Under the pieces are notes generated by a model. The model saw only the letters and a list, made by a program, of their open reading frames with translations, was not told where the DNA came from and made no database searches. From the NCBI GenBank assembly GCA_934229395.1, contig CAKQDL010000034.1:1-20569 (forward strand): DNA of 20,569 bases. The letters are read 5' to 3'. The first letter of the stretch is position 1. Each line of letters opens with the position of its first letter. The translations under genes and the position numbers were made by a program. Below are positions 7,015 to 14,588 of the stretch, piece after piece. Source of the DNA: an uncultured Peptococcaceae bacterium. Lineage in GTDB: Bacteria; Bacillota; Peptococcia; Peptococcales; Peptococcaceae.

Positions 7015-7053
7015 CTCTTTGCCCTCCTCCATACATATTTGACGAACAAGGTT

Positions 7054-7083
7054 ATTATATCAAAGAGCGCATTTATCGGTAAA
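7054..7083 (-). promoter_or_regulatory. Predicted promoter of the minus-strand minor-pilin operon
   Basis: Read on the minus strand, -10 TATAAT lies at 7059-7054 (perfect) and -35 TTTACC at 7083-7078 (4 of 6 matches), with an 18-bp spacer. The start would be near 7047, giving a ~33-nt leader before ATG 7014, which fits the GGAGGAGG site. It is divergent from the pilB promoter about 110 bp away. Confidence 0.65.
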
Positions 7084-7192
7084 CACGCAAGACGGCCATT
7101 TTTGGCAGAAATTTTTGAGGCGCGTTCGGAAGGCTGTTATACATCTATGGATTTATTAAAAATAAAAAATGGTGAATAATCTCCCGTGACTC

Positions 7193-7222
7193 TTGCGGCC
7201 GTGACAAACTCAATAGTATAAT
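7193..7222 (+). promoter_or_regulatory. Predicted promoter of the pilB-pilO operon
   Basis: A perfect -10 TATAAT at 7217-7222 is preceded by TTGCGG (7193-7198, TTG conserved) with an 18-bp spacer. Transcription would start about 30 nt before the pilB ATG at 7260. An A-rich stretch (7153-7170) lies upstream. No c-di-GMP riboswitch is visible between promoter and gene. Confidence 0.6.
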
Positions 7223-7259
7223 AGAGGCGAAAATTTTACAACGAAAGGCGGCAGGGCAA

Positions 7260-8963
7260 ATGAAATACCTCAGACTGGGCGATCTTTTGGTGCAAGCCGG
7301 CACCATCACAGAGGACGAGCTCAGGCAAGCGCTGGCACTCCAAAAGGGCAGCGGCGAGCGACTGGGTACGGTGCTTATTCAAAGCGGTATCATCACCGAG
7401 CGCGAGCTTATCCAAGCGCTGGAAGTGCAGCTCGGCGTAGAGTTTATCGATTTGTCCAAAACCACCCTTTCACCAGAAATAGCGCGCCTTCTTCCTAAGG
7501 GCATTGCCAAGCGCAACAGCGTGGTGCCGGTGCGCGTAGAAAAGGACGAGCTCTATCTTGCCATGAGCGATCCCCTCAACTTTATGGCTGTGGAAGAGGT
7601 CAAGGACGCCACCCACAAGCGCGTGGTGCCAATGATTGCCACCCAAGACGCTGTGGACCGAGCCATCATCACCCTCTATGGCAACGAAGGGGCAGCCCGC
7701 GCCATTGCCCAAATGAAGCGTGAAGGCGCCGGTGGCAATGCTGTGCGAGAAAGCGAGGGGCCAACAACCATTGGTGGCGAAAACGACGAAAACACCGCCC
7801 CAACTATCCGCCTTGTCAACTCCCTCATTGAGCGCGCCGTTACAGAGCGCGCCAGCGACATTCACCTCGAGCCTAGAGAAGCAGAAATGGTCGTGCGTAT
7901 CCGCGTGGACGGCGTGCTGCGCAATATGTTCACCGTGCCGCGTGATTTGCAAGACGCTGTGCTCTCGCGCTTTAAGGTTATGGGCGGGATGAACACCGCC
8001 GAGCGCAAGGTGCCGCAGGATGGCCGCGCCAATGTGCGCGTGAAGGAAAGCGACATTGACCTGCGTATTTCCACCCTGCCAACGGTGTATGGCGAAAAAA
8101 TGGTGGTGCGTCTTTTGGACAAATCCAGCCAAATCCTCACCCGCGCTGGCATTGGCCTAGACGAGGCGAGCAGTGAACGCTACAACCGCCTCGTGCGTGC
8201 CACCAGCGGCGTGATTTTGATTGCCGGCCCAACAGGGAGCGGCAAGTCCTCAACCATGTCCACCATGCTGCGCGAGCTCAACACACCGAGCGTGAATGTG
8301 GTGACCCTAGAGGACCCTGTAGAATACAACATTGACGGTATCAACCAATGCCAAATCAACGAAAAAACCGGCATGACCTTCTCTGGCGGCCTGCGCTCTA
8401 TTTTGCGTCAGGACCCAGACATCATTGGCGTGGGCGAAATTCGCGATGGCGAAACGGCCGAAATTGCCATGCGTGCCGCCATTACAGGCCACTTGGTGCT
8501 ATCGACCATCCACACCAGCGATACCATTGCCACCCTAGACCGTCTTTATGATATTGGCGTGGCGCCTTATCTCACGGCTTCGGCCCTCAAAGGCGTGGTG
8601 GCTCAGCGCTTGGTGCGCCGCATTTGCCCTCATTGCCGCAAGGAATACGTGCCGAGCGATGACGAGCTGGCCCTATTGGGCCTCGAGCGCACGCCGGATA
8701 TGAAGCTCTACCACGGCAGTGGCTGCCCAATGTGCTTCCACACTGGCTACCGTGGCCGTATTGGCGTGTTTGAAGTCCTCTTGGTGGACGGTGCCATGCG
8801 CCGCATGATTATTGAGCGCGCACCACGCGAGGATATGCTCCACGCACAGCGCCAAACAGGCTTTATTAGCCTGGCCGATCAATGCCGCCGTTTGGTGCTA
8901 GAAGGCACCACCTCGGCCGAGGAAGCGGACCGCACGATTTTTTCCACCATTGACGATATGTAA
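7260..8963 (+). CDS. pilB: Type IV pilus extension ATPase PilB (GspE/PilB family)
   Basis: A 567-aa hexameric ATPase that powers pilus growth from the cytoplasm. The N-terminus has two MshEN-type repeats (RLGDLLVQAG...LRQALALQ and RLGTVLIQSG...LIQALEVQ, residues ~5-57), the family's c-di-GMP-binding fold. The ATPase core shows Walker A GPTGSGKSS (323-331), an Asp box LEDPVEY (350-356), Walker B DPDIIGVGE (385-393) and a His box HLVLSTIHT (411-419). The zinc-type cysteine pairs CPHC (456-459) and CPMC (489-492) mark PilB/GspE and are absent from PilT. The ribosome binding site is a rather weak AAAGGCGG (7244-7251). It is first in the plus-strand operon, with pilT 9 bp downstream. Confidence 0.95.
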   Translation: MKYLRLGDLLVQAGTITEDELRQALALQKGSGERLGTVLIQSGIITERELIQALEVQLGVEFIDLSKTTLSPEIARLLPKGIAKRNSVVPVRVEKDELYLAMSDPLNFMAVEEVKDATHKRVVPMIATQDAVDRAIITLYGNEGAARAIAQMKREGAGGNAVRESEGPTTIGGENDENTAPTIRLVNSLIERAVTERASDIHLEPREAEMVVRIRVDGVLRNMFTVPRDLQDAVLSRFKVMGGMNTAERKVPQDGRANVRVKESDIDLRISTLPTVYGEKMVVRLLDKSSQILTRAGIGLDEASSERYNRLVRATSGVILIAGPTGSGKSSTMSTMLRELNTPSVNVVTLEDPVEYNIDGINQCQINEKTGMTFSGGLRSILRQDPDIIGVGEIRDGETAEIAMRAAITGHLVLSTIHTSDTIATLDRLYDIGVAPYLTASALKGVVAQRLVRRICPHCRKEYVPSDDELALLGLERTPDMKLYHGSGCPMCFHTGYRGRIGVFEVLLVDGAMRRMIIERAPREDMLHAQRQTGFISLADQCRRLVLEGTTSAEEADRTIFSTIDDM

Positions 8964-8972
8964 GGAGGAAGT

Positions 8973-10010
8973 ATGAATATAGATGCTCTCATAGAAGAAG
9001 CCGCCAACCTTGGCGCCTCCGACGTTCACCTTGTGGCTGGCCAGCCGCCCAAGCTGCGCATAGATGGCGCGCTCAAAAATATGCCAGGGGTGGATGCTTT
9101 AAGCGATGAGGACTGCGAAGGCCTCGCCATGACCCTTTCGGGCCGCGCCTTGCCAGACTGTGGCGAACGCGACTTGGCCGTGTATAGCGCCGGCCATCGC
9201 TTGCGTGTGAACCTCTTCCGCCGTCAAGGCAAGGTATCGTGCGCCCTGCGTATCTTGGCCGATAAAATCCCCGAGCTTGAGCAATTGGGACTGCCGCCAG
9301 CGGTTCACGATTTCCCACTTTTGAAGCGTGGGATTGTATTGGTAACAGGTGAAACAGGGAGTGGCAAATCCACCACCCTAGCGGCCATTTTGCGCCGCAT
9401 CAACGAAACGCGCGACGAGCACATCCTAACCCTCGAAGACCCTATCGAATATGTGCATACGCCAGCGCGTTGCCTTATTAACCAGCGCGAAATTGGCCGC
9501 GACACAGCCTCCTATGCCGATGGCTTGCGCGCTGCCTTGCGTGAGGACCCAGACGTGATTCTAATAGGCGAAATGCGTGACCTTGAAACCATCGAAACGG
9601 CCCTCACCGCCGCCGAAACAGGTCACCTTGTGTTTGCCACCCTCCATACCAATTCGACTGCCGATTCCATCGACCGTATTGTGGATGTGTTCCCAGCCGA
9701 GCGCCAAAAGCAAATCCGTATGCAGCTTTCTATGACCCTCCAAGCCGTGCTGGCCCAGCAGCTTTTGCCAAAACGCGAAGGTGGGCGCGTGGCCGCCTGC
9801 GAGCTCATGGTGGTATCGAGCGCCATTCGTAACCTCATCCGCGAGGGCAAAACCCCGCAAATTGCCAATGCCGTGGCCACCACGACCTCTTTGGGCGCCA
9901 TCACCATGGACAACGCCATCCTAAAGCTCTACAAGGAGCACCTCATCACGGCCGAAACCGCCATTGGCGCCGCCCACGATATGGACTATGTCAAAAAAAG
10001 CGTTCGCTAA
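8973..10010 (+). CDS. pilT: Type IV pilus retraction ATPase PilT
   Basis: A 345-aa ATPase, the normal PilT size. Features: N-terminal SDVHL (16-20), Walker A GETGSGKST (126-134), Asp box LEDPIEY (154-160), Walker B DPDVILIGE (192-200), His box HLVFATLHT (218-226) and the PilT signature AIRNLIREGK (284-293), needed for retraction in studied members. There are no CxxC pairs, unlike PilB. The start ATG 8973 has AAGGAGGA just upstream. Its presence beside pilB predicts that pili retract, allowing twitching or pulling on surfaces. Confidence 0.95.
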   Translation: MNIDALIEEAANLGASDVHLVAGQPPKLRIDGALKNMPGVDALSDEDCEGLAMTLSGRALPDCGERDLAVYSAGHRLRVNLFRRQGKVSCALRILADKIPELEQLGLPPAVHDFPLLKRGIVLVTGETGSGKSTTLAAILRRINETRDEHILTLEDPIEYVHTPARCLINQREIGRDTASYADGLRAALREDPDVILIGEMRDLETIETALTAAETGHLVFATLHTNSTADSIDRIVDVFPAERQKQIRMQLSMTLQAVLAQQLLPKREGGRVAACELMVVSSAIRNLIREGKTPQIANAVATTTSLGAITMDNAILKLYKEHLITAETAIGAAHDMDYVKKSVR

Positions 10011-10026
10011 GGCCTAGGAGGAGCTT

Positions 10027-11235
10027 ATGCCATTATTTAAATACACCGCCCTAGGGCCCGATGGCAAAGAGGTGAGCGGCCTGATAGAGGCAGAGGACGA
10101 GCTCGCGGCCATGAGCAAGGTCAAGGCGGATTACCAAATTGTCCTTAAAATGACCAAAACCTCCGAGAAGGCCAAGGCGCGCATCGACCTCAACGAGCCC
10201 CTATGGGTGAGCGAAAAGACCCTTGCCATGACGGCCTCACAGTTTGCCATTCTCCTGCGCTCGGGCCTGCCTACAGCGCGCACCGTGGAAGTCATTGCCC
10301 AGCAAACGTCCGATAAGCTGATGAAGCGCATCTTGCGCGAAACAGCCGAAGATGTGTCGGCCGGTTATAGCTTGGCCCAAAGCCTGGAAACCCACGGCAA
10401 AAAAATCCCCGTGGCCTTTATAGAAACCGTCCGCGCTGGCGAAGAGGCTGGGACATTGGAGCAATCCTTTGAGAGACTGGCCAAGTATTACGAAAAATCC
10501 TACAAGCTCAAAAACAAGGTCCGAGCTGCCATGATGTATCCGGCCATGCTGAGCGTGTTGGCCGTGATTGTTATTGCCATTGTTATTACTGTGACGGTGC
10601 CAGTTATGGAAGACATCATCACCGGAGGTGGTGGCGAGCTGCCACTGCCTACGCGCATCCTTTTGGCCATCTCGAGCTTTTGCACCAACTGGTGGTGGCT
10701 CGCTGTGGCGCTCATTATAGCTGGGGCTTTGGGCGCGTATGCCTACAAAAAAACCGACCAAGGCCGTCTGCAATTTGCCATTCTGGCCACAAAGATACCT
10801 GTTATGGGCAAAATCACCCTCATGAATGGGGCCTCACAGTTTGCCAACACCATGGCCACCCTCCTTTCGTCCGGCCTCCCTGTAACCCGTGCCTTGGCCG
10901 TCACAGGCAAGGTCATGGACAACTACGCCATTGGCCTCACCGTGGTCAAATGCACCGAAGGCGTAGAAGAAGGGCGCACCTTGGGCGACGTGGTGGCGCC
11001 AAATGCGTATTTGCCACCGCTCCTCAAAGAAATGACCGCCGTAGGTGAAGAATCCGGTTCACTAGAAGACACCCTTACCACCATCGGCGTCTACTACGAC
11101 AGCGAAGTCGAGCAAGCCACCGCCAAGGCCCTCTCCCTGCTAGAGCCAGCGCTCACCGGTATTCTAGGCGTGTCCATAGGCTTCATCGTCATCGCCCTCT
11201 ACTTGCCAATGTTTACCATGTATAATTTTATGTAG
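10027..11235 (+). CDS. pilC: Type IV pilus inner-membrane platform protein PilC (T2SF family)
   Basis: A 402-aa membrane protein with two T2SF domains. Each has the family layout, e.g. ASQFAILLRSGLP (~70-82) with RAGEEAGTLEQSFERLA (~136-152), and a second copy ASQFANTMATLLSSGLP (~269-285) with AVGEESGSLEDTL (~338-350). Membrane spans lie at about 171-193, 212-238 and 372-395. PilC links the cytoplasmic motors PilB and PilT to the growing pilin filament. It starts at ATG 10027 behind TAGGAGGAG, 16 bp after pilT, and stops at TAG 11233-11235. The 389 bp after it, up to pilA, is not coding and carries the hairpin repeats listed below. Confidence 0.95.
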   Translation: MPLFKYTALGPDGKEVSGLIEAEDELAAMSKVKADYQIVLKMTKTSEKAKARIDLNEPLWVSEKTLAMTASQFAILLRSGLPTARTVEVIAQQTSDKLMKRILRETAEDVSAGYSLAQSLETHGKKIPVAFIETVRAGEEAGTLEQSFERLAKYYEKSYKLKNKVRAAMMYPAMLSVLAVIVIAIVITVTVPVMEDIITGGGGELPLPTRILLAISSFCTNWWWLAVALIIAGALGAYAYKKTDQGRLQFAILATKIPVMGKITLMNGASQFANTMATLLSSGLPVTRALAVTGKVMDNYAIGLTVVKCTEGVEEGRTLGDVVAPNAYLPPLLKEMTAVGEESGSLEDTLTTIGVYYDSEVEQATAKALSLLEPALTGILGVSIGFIVIALYLPMFTMYNFM

Positions 11236-11248
11236 TTCGACACACTGG

Positions 11249-11296
11249 ACCTTCCCCCATGTGGGGAAGGTGGCGGCGTAGCCGACGGACGAGGGG
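11249..11296 (+). repeat. Intergenic hairpin repeat, copy A
   Basis: Stem ACCTTCCCC (11249-11257) / GGGGAAGGT (11263-11271), then a second short hairpin cggc-gta-gccg (11274-11284), then acggacgagggg (11285-11296). There is no T-run, so it is not a normal terminator, although it follows the pilC stop by 13 bp. Copy B has the same layout on the opposite strand. From general knowledge, hairpins of the CCTTCCCC...GGGGAAGG...GGATGAGGG kind are dispersed in many Bacillota genomes. Confidence 0.75.
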
Positions 11297-11347
11297 TATG
11301 AGCGGAGCGCGAATGATCGATTTAGTTGTAAAGTGCGGTGAAAACAC

Positions 11348-11411
11348 ACCCTCATCCGAATTTTTCACGAAAACCATGTGAAAAATCCACCTTCCCCCTC
11401 AAGGGGGAAGG
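11348..11411 (-). repeat. Intergenic hairpin repeat, copy B (inverted)
   Basis: On the minus strand this reads CCTTCCCCC-ttga-GGGGGAAGG (stem 11390-11398/11403-11411), tgg, then a second perfect 9-bp hairpin (arms 11360-11368 and 11378-11386), then cggatgagggt. The ends match copy A, but the second stem has an unrelated sequence; only its position and ability to pair are kept. That suggests the element works as folded RNA or DNA. Confidence 0.7.
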
Positions 11412-11461
11412 CTTTACGAATGCATGCACGCCTATTCTGAAAATCGAACTTTTTCTATACG

Positions 11462-11488
11462 CTGGACCTTCCCCTATGTGGGGAAGGT
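11462..11488 (+). repeat. Intergenic hairpin repeat, partial copy C
   Basis: A 27-nt segment from ctggacc to gaaggt is identical to 11245-11271 of copy A except for one base in the loop (T at 11475). It keeps only the first hairpin (stem 11466-11474/11480-11488). Copies A and C are direct repeats 217 bp apart, with inverted copy B between them. Confidence 0.7.
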
Positions 11489-11491
11489 TTA

Positions 11492-11544
11492 CCTTTGAAC
11501 AAAGCCCAGCGCTTGCGCGTCAAGCGTTAGGCTTTGCTCAAAGG
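11492..11544. repeat. Long imperfect hairpin upstream of pilA
   Basis: Outer arms cctttgaacaaagcc (11492-11506) and ggctttgctcaaagg (11530-11544) pair with one mismatch. Inner arms agcgcttg (11508-11515) and caagcgtt (11521-11528) pair with one G-T. Together they make a ~23-bp stem with a 5-nt loop (cgcgt). No T-run lies on the correct side on either strand, so it is not a terminator. It would sit in the pilA leader if transcription reads through from pilC, and could act as an RNA stabiliser or processing site (inference). Confidence 0.7.
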
Positions 11545-11624
11545 GCAAAAAAATACACTGTGTGCGCTCTAGGCCCCACAACCCAGCCGTAAAGCGCAAC
11601 GCAAAGGGAGACAAACAAATACCT

Positions 11625-11984
11625 ATGATGAAAAAACTCAAAAACAAAAAAGCCTTCACCTTGGCAGAACTCTTGATTGTTATCGCAATCATCGCAGTTT
11701 TGGTAGCAATCGCAATTCCTGTGTTCAACGCACAGCTTGATAAGGCTGAAAAAGGCGTTCTTACAGCAAACTGCCGTTCCGCACTTTCTGAAGCTACTGT
11801 AGACTATCTTGATAATGGTACGCTTGACAATGATAAAATTACTTATGATGAAGTAGAATTTACGGCAACTGTGGATACGGCAACTCATGTTGTAACTGTA
11901 ACCGGTGAAAAGACAATCGGTGGCAAAACTGTGACCGCTACGGCAACTACTACCACCCCTGAACCAGAACTTACAGAAGCTTAA
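11625..11984 (+). CDS. pilA: Major type IV prepilin PilA
   Basis: A 119-aa prepilin. The leader MMKKLKNKKA is followed by FTLAELLIVIAIIAVLVAIA with Phe+1 and Glu+5, then IPVFNAQLDKAEKG and a short beta-type domain that ends in a TTTTPEPELTEA tail. The -1 residue is Ala, not the usual Gly. Two ATGs (11625, 11628) are possible; the ribosome binding site AAAGGGAG (11603-11610) is 14 nt from the first, a long spacing. A more upstream GTG (11562) would add 21 non-leader residues and is rejected. Codon choice (GCA, GTA, AAC, ATC) differs from flanking pil genes and fits high expression. Only one Cys is present, so there is no disulfide loop. Position between pilC and pilD and the small size support a major-subunit role. 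Confidence 0.9.
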   Translation: MMKKLKNKKAFTLAELLIVIAIIAVLVAIAIPVFNAQLDKAEKGVLTANCRSALSEATVDYLDNGTLDNDKITYDEVEFTATVDTATHVVTVTGEKTIGGKTVTATATTTTPEPELTEA

Positions 11985-12038
11985 TAACATTCGTCCCCCG
12001 TTCCTGAGCGCTTCGATTGGGTTGTGAAGCGAACGCCC

Positions 12039-12092
12039 CCTCTGCGGAAGCAGAGGAGAGTGGCCTGTGTGCAGACCGTTCTCCTCTGCTTC
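12039..12092 (+). promoter_or_regulatory. Two mutually exclusive hairpins between pilA and pilD
   Basis: Fold 1: cctctgc (12039-12045) / gcagagg (12050-12056) with a GGAA tetraloop. Fold 2: gaagcagaggaga (12047-12059) / tctcctctgcttc (12080-12092), a perfect 13-bp stem. Both use 12050-12056, so only one can form. Neither is followed by a T-run. A further 6-bp hairpin (12009-12014/12026-12031) precedes them. Likely effects are attenuation, RNA processing or 3'-end protection that keeps pilA mRNA more abundant than downstream mRNA (inference). Confidence 0.55.
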
Positions 12093-12123
12093 TGAGCATC
12101 TTACCGAAAGGAGTGCCTTGCTA

Positions 12124-12915
12124 ATGACCACCAATATTCTCTACGCTACACCGCTGATTACTGCTTATTGTGTGTTTGTGACGGCGCTTTTGGGGTTGGT
12201 GTTTGGTAGCTTTTGCAATGCTTGGGCCTGGCGGTTGGTGCATGGCGAATCCATCACCCGTGGGCGCTCTCATTGTGCCAGCTGTGGCCACACACTTTCG
12301 GCGCGCGACCTTGTTCCTCTTGTGAGCTATCTGAGCTTGCATGGCAAATGCCGCTATTGCGGCGCGCCTATTGGCAAGCGCTATCCTTTGGCTGAGGTCA
12401 CCCTTGCCCTGGCCTTTGTGGCCCTCGTGCTGCGCTATGGGCTCACGCTTACGGCTCTGCGCTTTTTAATCGTTGCGGCCCTTTTACTTGTGGCTTCCCT
12501 TACCGACCTAGAAAGCCAAGAAATTGCCGACCGCTTGCAAGTGATGATTGCCGCCGCGGCGCTTTTGCGCCTGCCTGTAGAAGGCCTGGCAGGCCTTAAA
12601 GCCGGCGTGCTCGGTGCTGTTGCTGTGGCGCTGCCGCTCCTTCTTTTTGTGCTCGCGGCCGATAAAATCATGAAGCGCGAAACCATGGGCGGGGCCGATA
12701 TTAAGCTCTTTTTTGTATTGGGCTTGCATTTTTCGCCGCTTCTTATGCTCATGCTTCTCATTTTTGCTTGCTTTATTGGTATCTTTTTTGCCCTTGCTAC
12801 CCAAAAGGGGCGTGGCGTGGCCTTTCCCTTTGGCCCAGCCATTGCCCTTGCGGCCCTTATGGTGGCCCTTTTTGGCGATGGGCTTTTAAACTGGTACCTC
12901 TCACTCTTTTTCTAA
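12124..12915 (+). CDS. pilD: Prepilin peptidase / N-methyltransferase PilD
   Basis: A 263-aa polytopic membrane aspartyl protease (A24 family) that cuts prepilin leaders and methylates the new N-terminus. The N-terminal domain has GSFCNAWAWRL (28-38), the usual GSFLNV-like signature, and two cysteine pairs CASC (51-54) and CRYC (76-79). Catalytic Asp128 is in LTDLESQEIAD and Asp192 in MGGADIKLF, where the usual GxGD is GGAD. About seven to eight hydrophobic spans are seen. Start: ATG 12124 with AAAGGAG 10 nt upstream (12107-12113); TTG 12118 is an alternative. It should process all five prepilins in this window. Confidence 0.93.
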   Translation: MTTNILYATPLITAYCVFVTALLGLVFGSFCNAWAWRLVHGESITRGRSHCASCGHTLSARDLVPLVSYLSLHGKCRYCGAPIGKRYPLAEVTLALAFVALVLRYGLTLTALRFLIVAALLLVASLTDLESQEIADRLQVMIAAAALLRLPVEGLAGLKAGVLGAVAVALPLLLFVLAADKIMKRETMGGADIKLFFVLGLHFSPLLMLMLLIFACFIGIFFALATQKGRGVAFPFGPAIALAALMVALFGDGLLNWYLSLFF

Positions 12916-12934
12916 CCACCGAAAGGAGGCTTTT

Positions 12935-13903
12935 GTGGATAAACCAACAGTGGGTTTTGAATTGACCAACCGCGATATAAAAATGGCCTATTGGGACGGC
13001 GAGGGCGTGCAAAAGACGGCGCGCGTGGCCCTGCCTCCAGAGGCTGTAGACGCTGGCGTCGTTATGGATGCTGGCAGTGTGGCCGACCTTATAAAAAAGA
13101 CCCTCCAAGAGGAGGGCATAAGTGCCAAGCAGGCGGCGGTGATTGTGCCGCCTAGCCGCGCCTATTTGCGCCGTTTAAAAATGCCAGCTATGACGGTGGG
13201 GCAGCTTGCTGTCAATTTGCCTTACGAATTTCGCGACTTTTTGTCCGAAGCGCCGGATCATTATTTTTACGACTATGCCCTAAATGGCATGACCTACGAC
13301 GAAGAGGGCCGGCCTCTTGAGATGGACCTCACAGCGGCAGCTGTGGCCAAGAGCCTCATTGAGGACTACCGTGCCCTTTTCCGCCGTGCAGGCCTGCGCC
13401 TTGTAACAGCTGTGCCTGTGGAATGCGCCCTGGCCAACCTCCTTATGGATAAGGACAGCGCGCGAGAATACTGCATCATCAACGTGGGTTATGAGGCCAC
13501 CAGTGTTTATATTTACACAGGCCCCCATTTTGAAGCCGACCGCCAAATGGACGATGGCATGCACAGCGTCGACAAGGTCCTCGCGCTGGAGGCAGCCGAA
13601 GGCGAGGAGGCACCAGTCGATTACAATGCCATTACAGACAACGAAGAGGTGCAAAGCGTCTACAGCGCCATTGTGATGGATATTCGCAAGGCCATCAACT
13701 TCTACAGCTACAACAACCGCGCCAGCAACCTCACAGATGTGTGGTGCGCTGGCGAGGGCGGCACCGTCACCGCCTTGCAGGAGGCCATTGCCCAATCAAC
13801 TGGCATGAGCATTCACCACATAGAGGAGCTCCTGCCGCAAGCAAGCGAGGATGCCAGAGAGTTGTCGCTCTTTGCCGCTGTCATTGGCGCGGCCATGCAA
13901 TAA
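12935..13903 (+). CDS. pilM: Type IV pilus assembly protein PilM (actin-like ATPase)
   Basis: A 322-aa cytoplasmic protein with the PilM layout: VGFELTNRDIKMAYW at the N-terminus as the first phosphate-binding region, VIVPPSRAYLRRLKMPAM (~68-86), VPVECALANLL (~166-176), IINVGYEATSVYIYTG as the second phosphate loop (~185-200), and EVQSVYSAIVMDIRKAINFY followed by WCAGEGG in the last subdomain. PilM binds the cytoplasmic tail of PilN and links it to the motor complex. The start is GTG 12935 with AAAGGAGG ahead, 19 bp after pilD. pilN starts 10 bp downstream. Confidence 0.9.
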   Translation: MDKPTVGFELTNRDIKMAYWDGEGVQKTARVALPPEAVDAGVVMDAGSVADLIKKTLQEEGISAKQAAVIVPPSRAYLRRLKMPAMTVGQLAVNLPYEFRDFLSEAPDHYFYDYALNGMTYDEEGRPLEMDLTAAAVAKSLIEDYRALFRRAGLRLVTAVPVECALANLLMDKDSAREYCIINVGYEATSVYIYTGPHFEADRQMDDGMHSVDKVLALEAAEGEEAPVDYNAITDNEEVQSVYSAIVMDIRKAINFYSYNNRASNLTDVWCAGEGGTVTALQEAIAQSTGMSIHHIEELLPQASEDARELSLFAAVIGAAMQ

Positions 13904-13913
13904 GGGGGAGCGT

Positions 13914-14588
13914 ATGGAACTCAAATTACCAGAAAACCTAAAAAACATTCCTGCCACCCTCAAGGGCTTGGGTCAAAAGGACCTGGGCCGTGGCGGCAAA
14001 AAAAGCGAGGACGTGTATCCGTCCAAAACCACTTTAAACCTCGCACAAAAAGAGGAAAATCCCCTTTTGTCCAAGCGGGCCCTTGCCCTTTGGGGCATAG
14101 CGGCCGTTGTGCTTTTTGTAGTGCTTGCAACGGCCATTGTAAACCCCTTACTAGACCGCCGAGAGGCGCGCCAGGAGCTTAGTACCACACAAGAACAAGC
14201 CGATGCCCTCACAGAAAAAACGCGCGATTACGACGAGGTCGAAAGCCGTTATGCGCGCTACGCCACCAATTGGATGAGCGATGAGGAGCGCGCCCTTGTG
14301 GACCGCGAGGACCTTTTTTCGATGGTCAACGATGTGCTTATGAACGAGGGCGACGTACTGGCCTACACCATCACCGACAACCTTCTCACCGTGCAGCTTT
14401 CGGGCCTTAGCCTAGAGGACGTGTCGCGCCTTGTAGATACCCTTTATAAGCTTGACAACGTGGAAAACGTGTCCCTTTATACAGCGGACAAGGAAGAAGA
14501 GGCGAGCGAGGACAAGACCACCATCCAAGATACCATTTCCCTCATCATCACCATGCGCGACCAGGTCGAGATTAAGGAGGCGTCATGA
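13914..14588 (+). CDS. pilN: Type IV pilus assembly protein PilN-like
   Basis: A 224-aa bitopic membrane protein with a ~55-residue cytoplasmic N-terminus, one span at ~56-77, a coiled-coil-prone stretch (~80-115) and a C-terminal alpha/beta domain. TTLNLAQ (39-45) may correspond to the NLLP-type motif by which PilN tails bind PilM, but this is weak. The N-terminal tail is longer than in Gram-negative PilN. ATG 13914 is chosen because AAGGGGG precedes it; a longer frame from 13851 lies inside pilM. It ends TGA inside ATGA at 14585-14588, so pilO translation is coupled. Identification rests mainly on order, topology and size. Confidence 0.8.
   Translation: MELKLPENLKNIPATLKGLGQKDLGRGGKKSEDVYPSKTTLNLAQKEENPLLSKRALALWGIAAVVLFVVLATAIVNPLLDRREARQELSTTQEQADALTEKTRDYDEVESRYARYATNWMSDEERALVDREDLFSMVNDVLMNEGDVLAYTITDNLLTVQLSGLSLEDVSRLVDTLYKLDNVENVSLYTADKEEEASEDKTTIQDTISLIITMRDQVEIKEAS

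Noticed and set aside
7015..7032. Upstream ATG 7032 as start of the giant pilin
   Set aside because: The six codons it would add are the GGAGGAGG ribosome binding site for ATG 7014, and no ribosome binding site precedes 7032.
7470..8132. 220-aa open frame on the minus strand
   Set aside because: Fully antisense to pilB, rich in His and Gly as expected for a shadow frame, and without a start signal.
11249..11271. Hairpin after pilC as an intrinsic terminator
   Set aside because: The stem is strong but followed by ggcggcgta, with no T-run.
11249..11411. Repeats A and B as a CRISPR array
   Set aside because: There are only a few copies, in mixed orientation, with no regular spacers and no cas genes nearby.
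11236..11624. c-di-GMP (GEMM) riboswitch upstream of pilA
   Set aside because: None of the conserved GEMM core segments are visible; the region is occupied by hairpin repeats.
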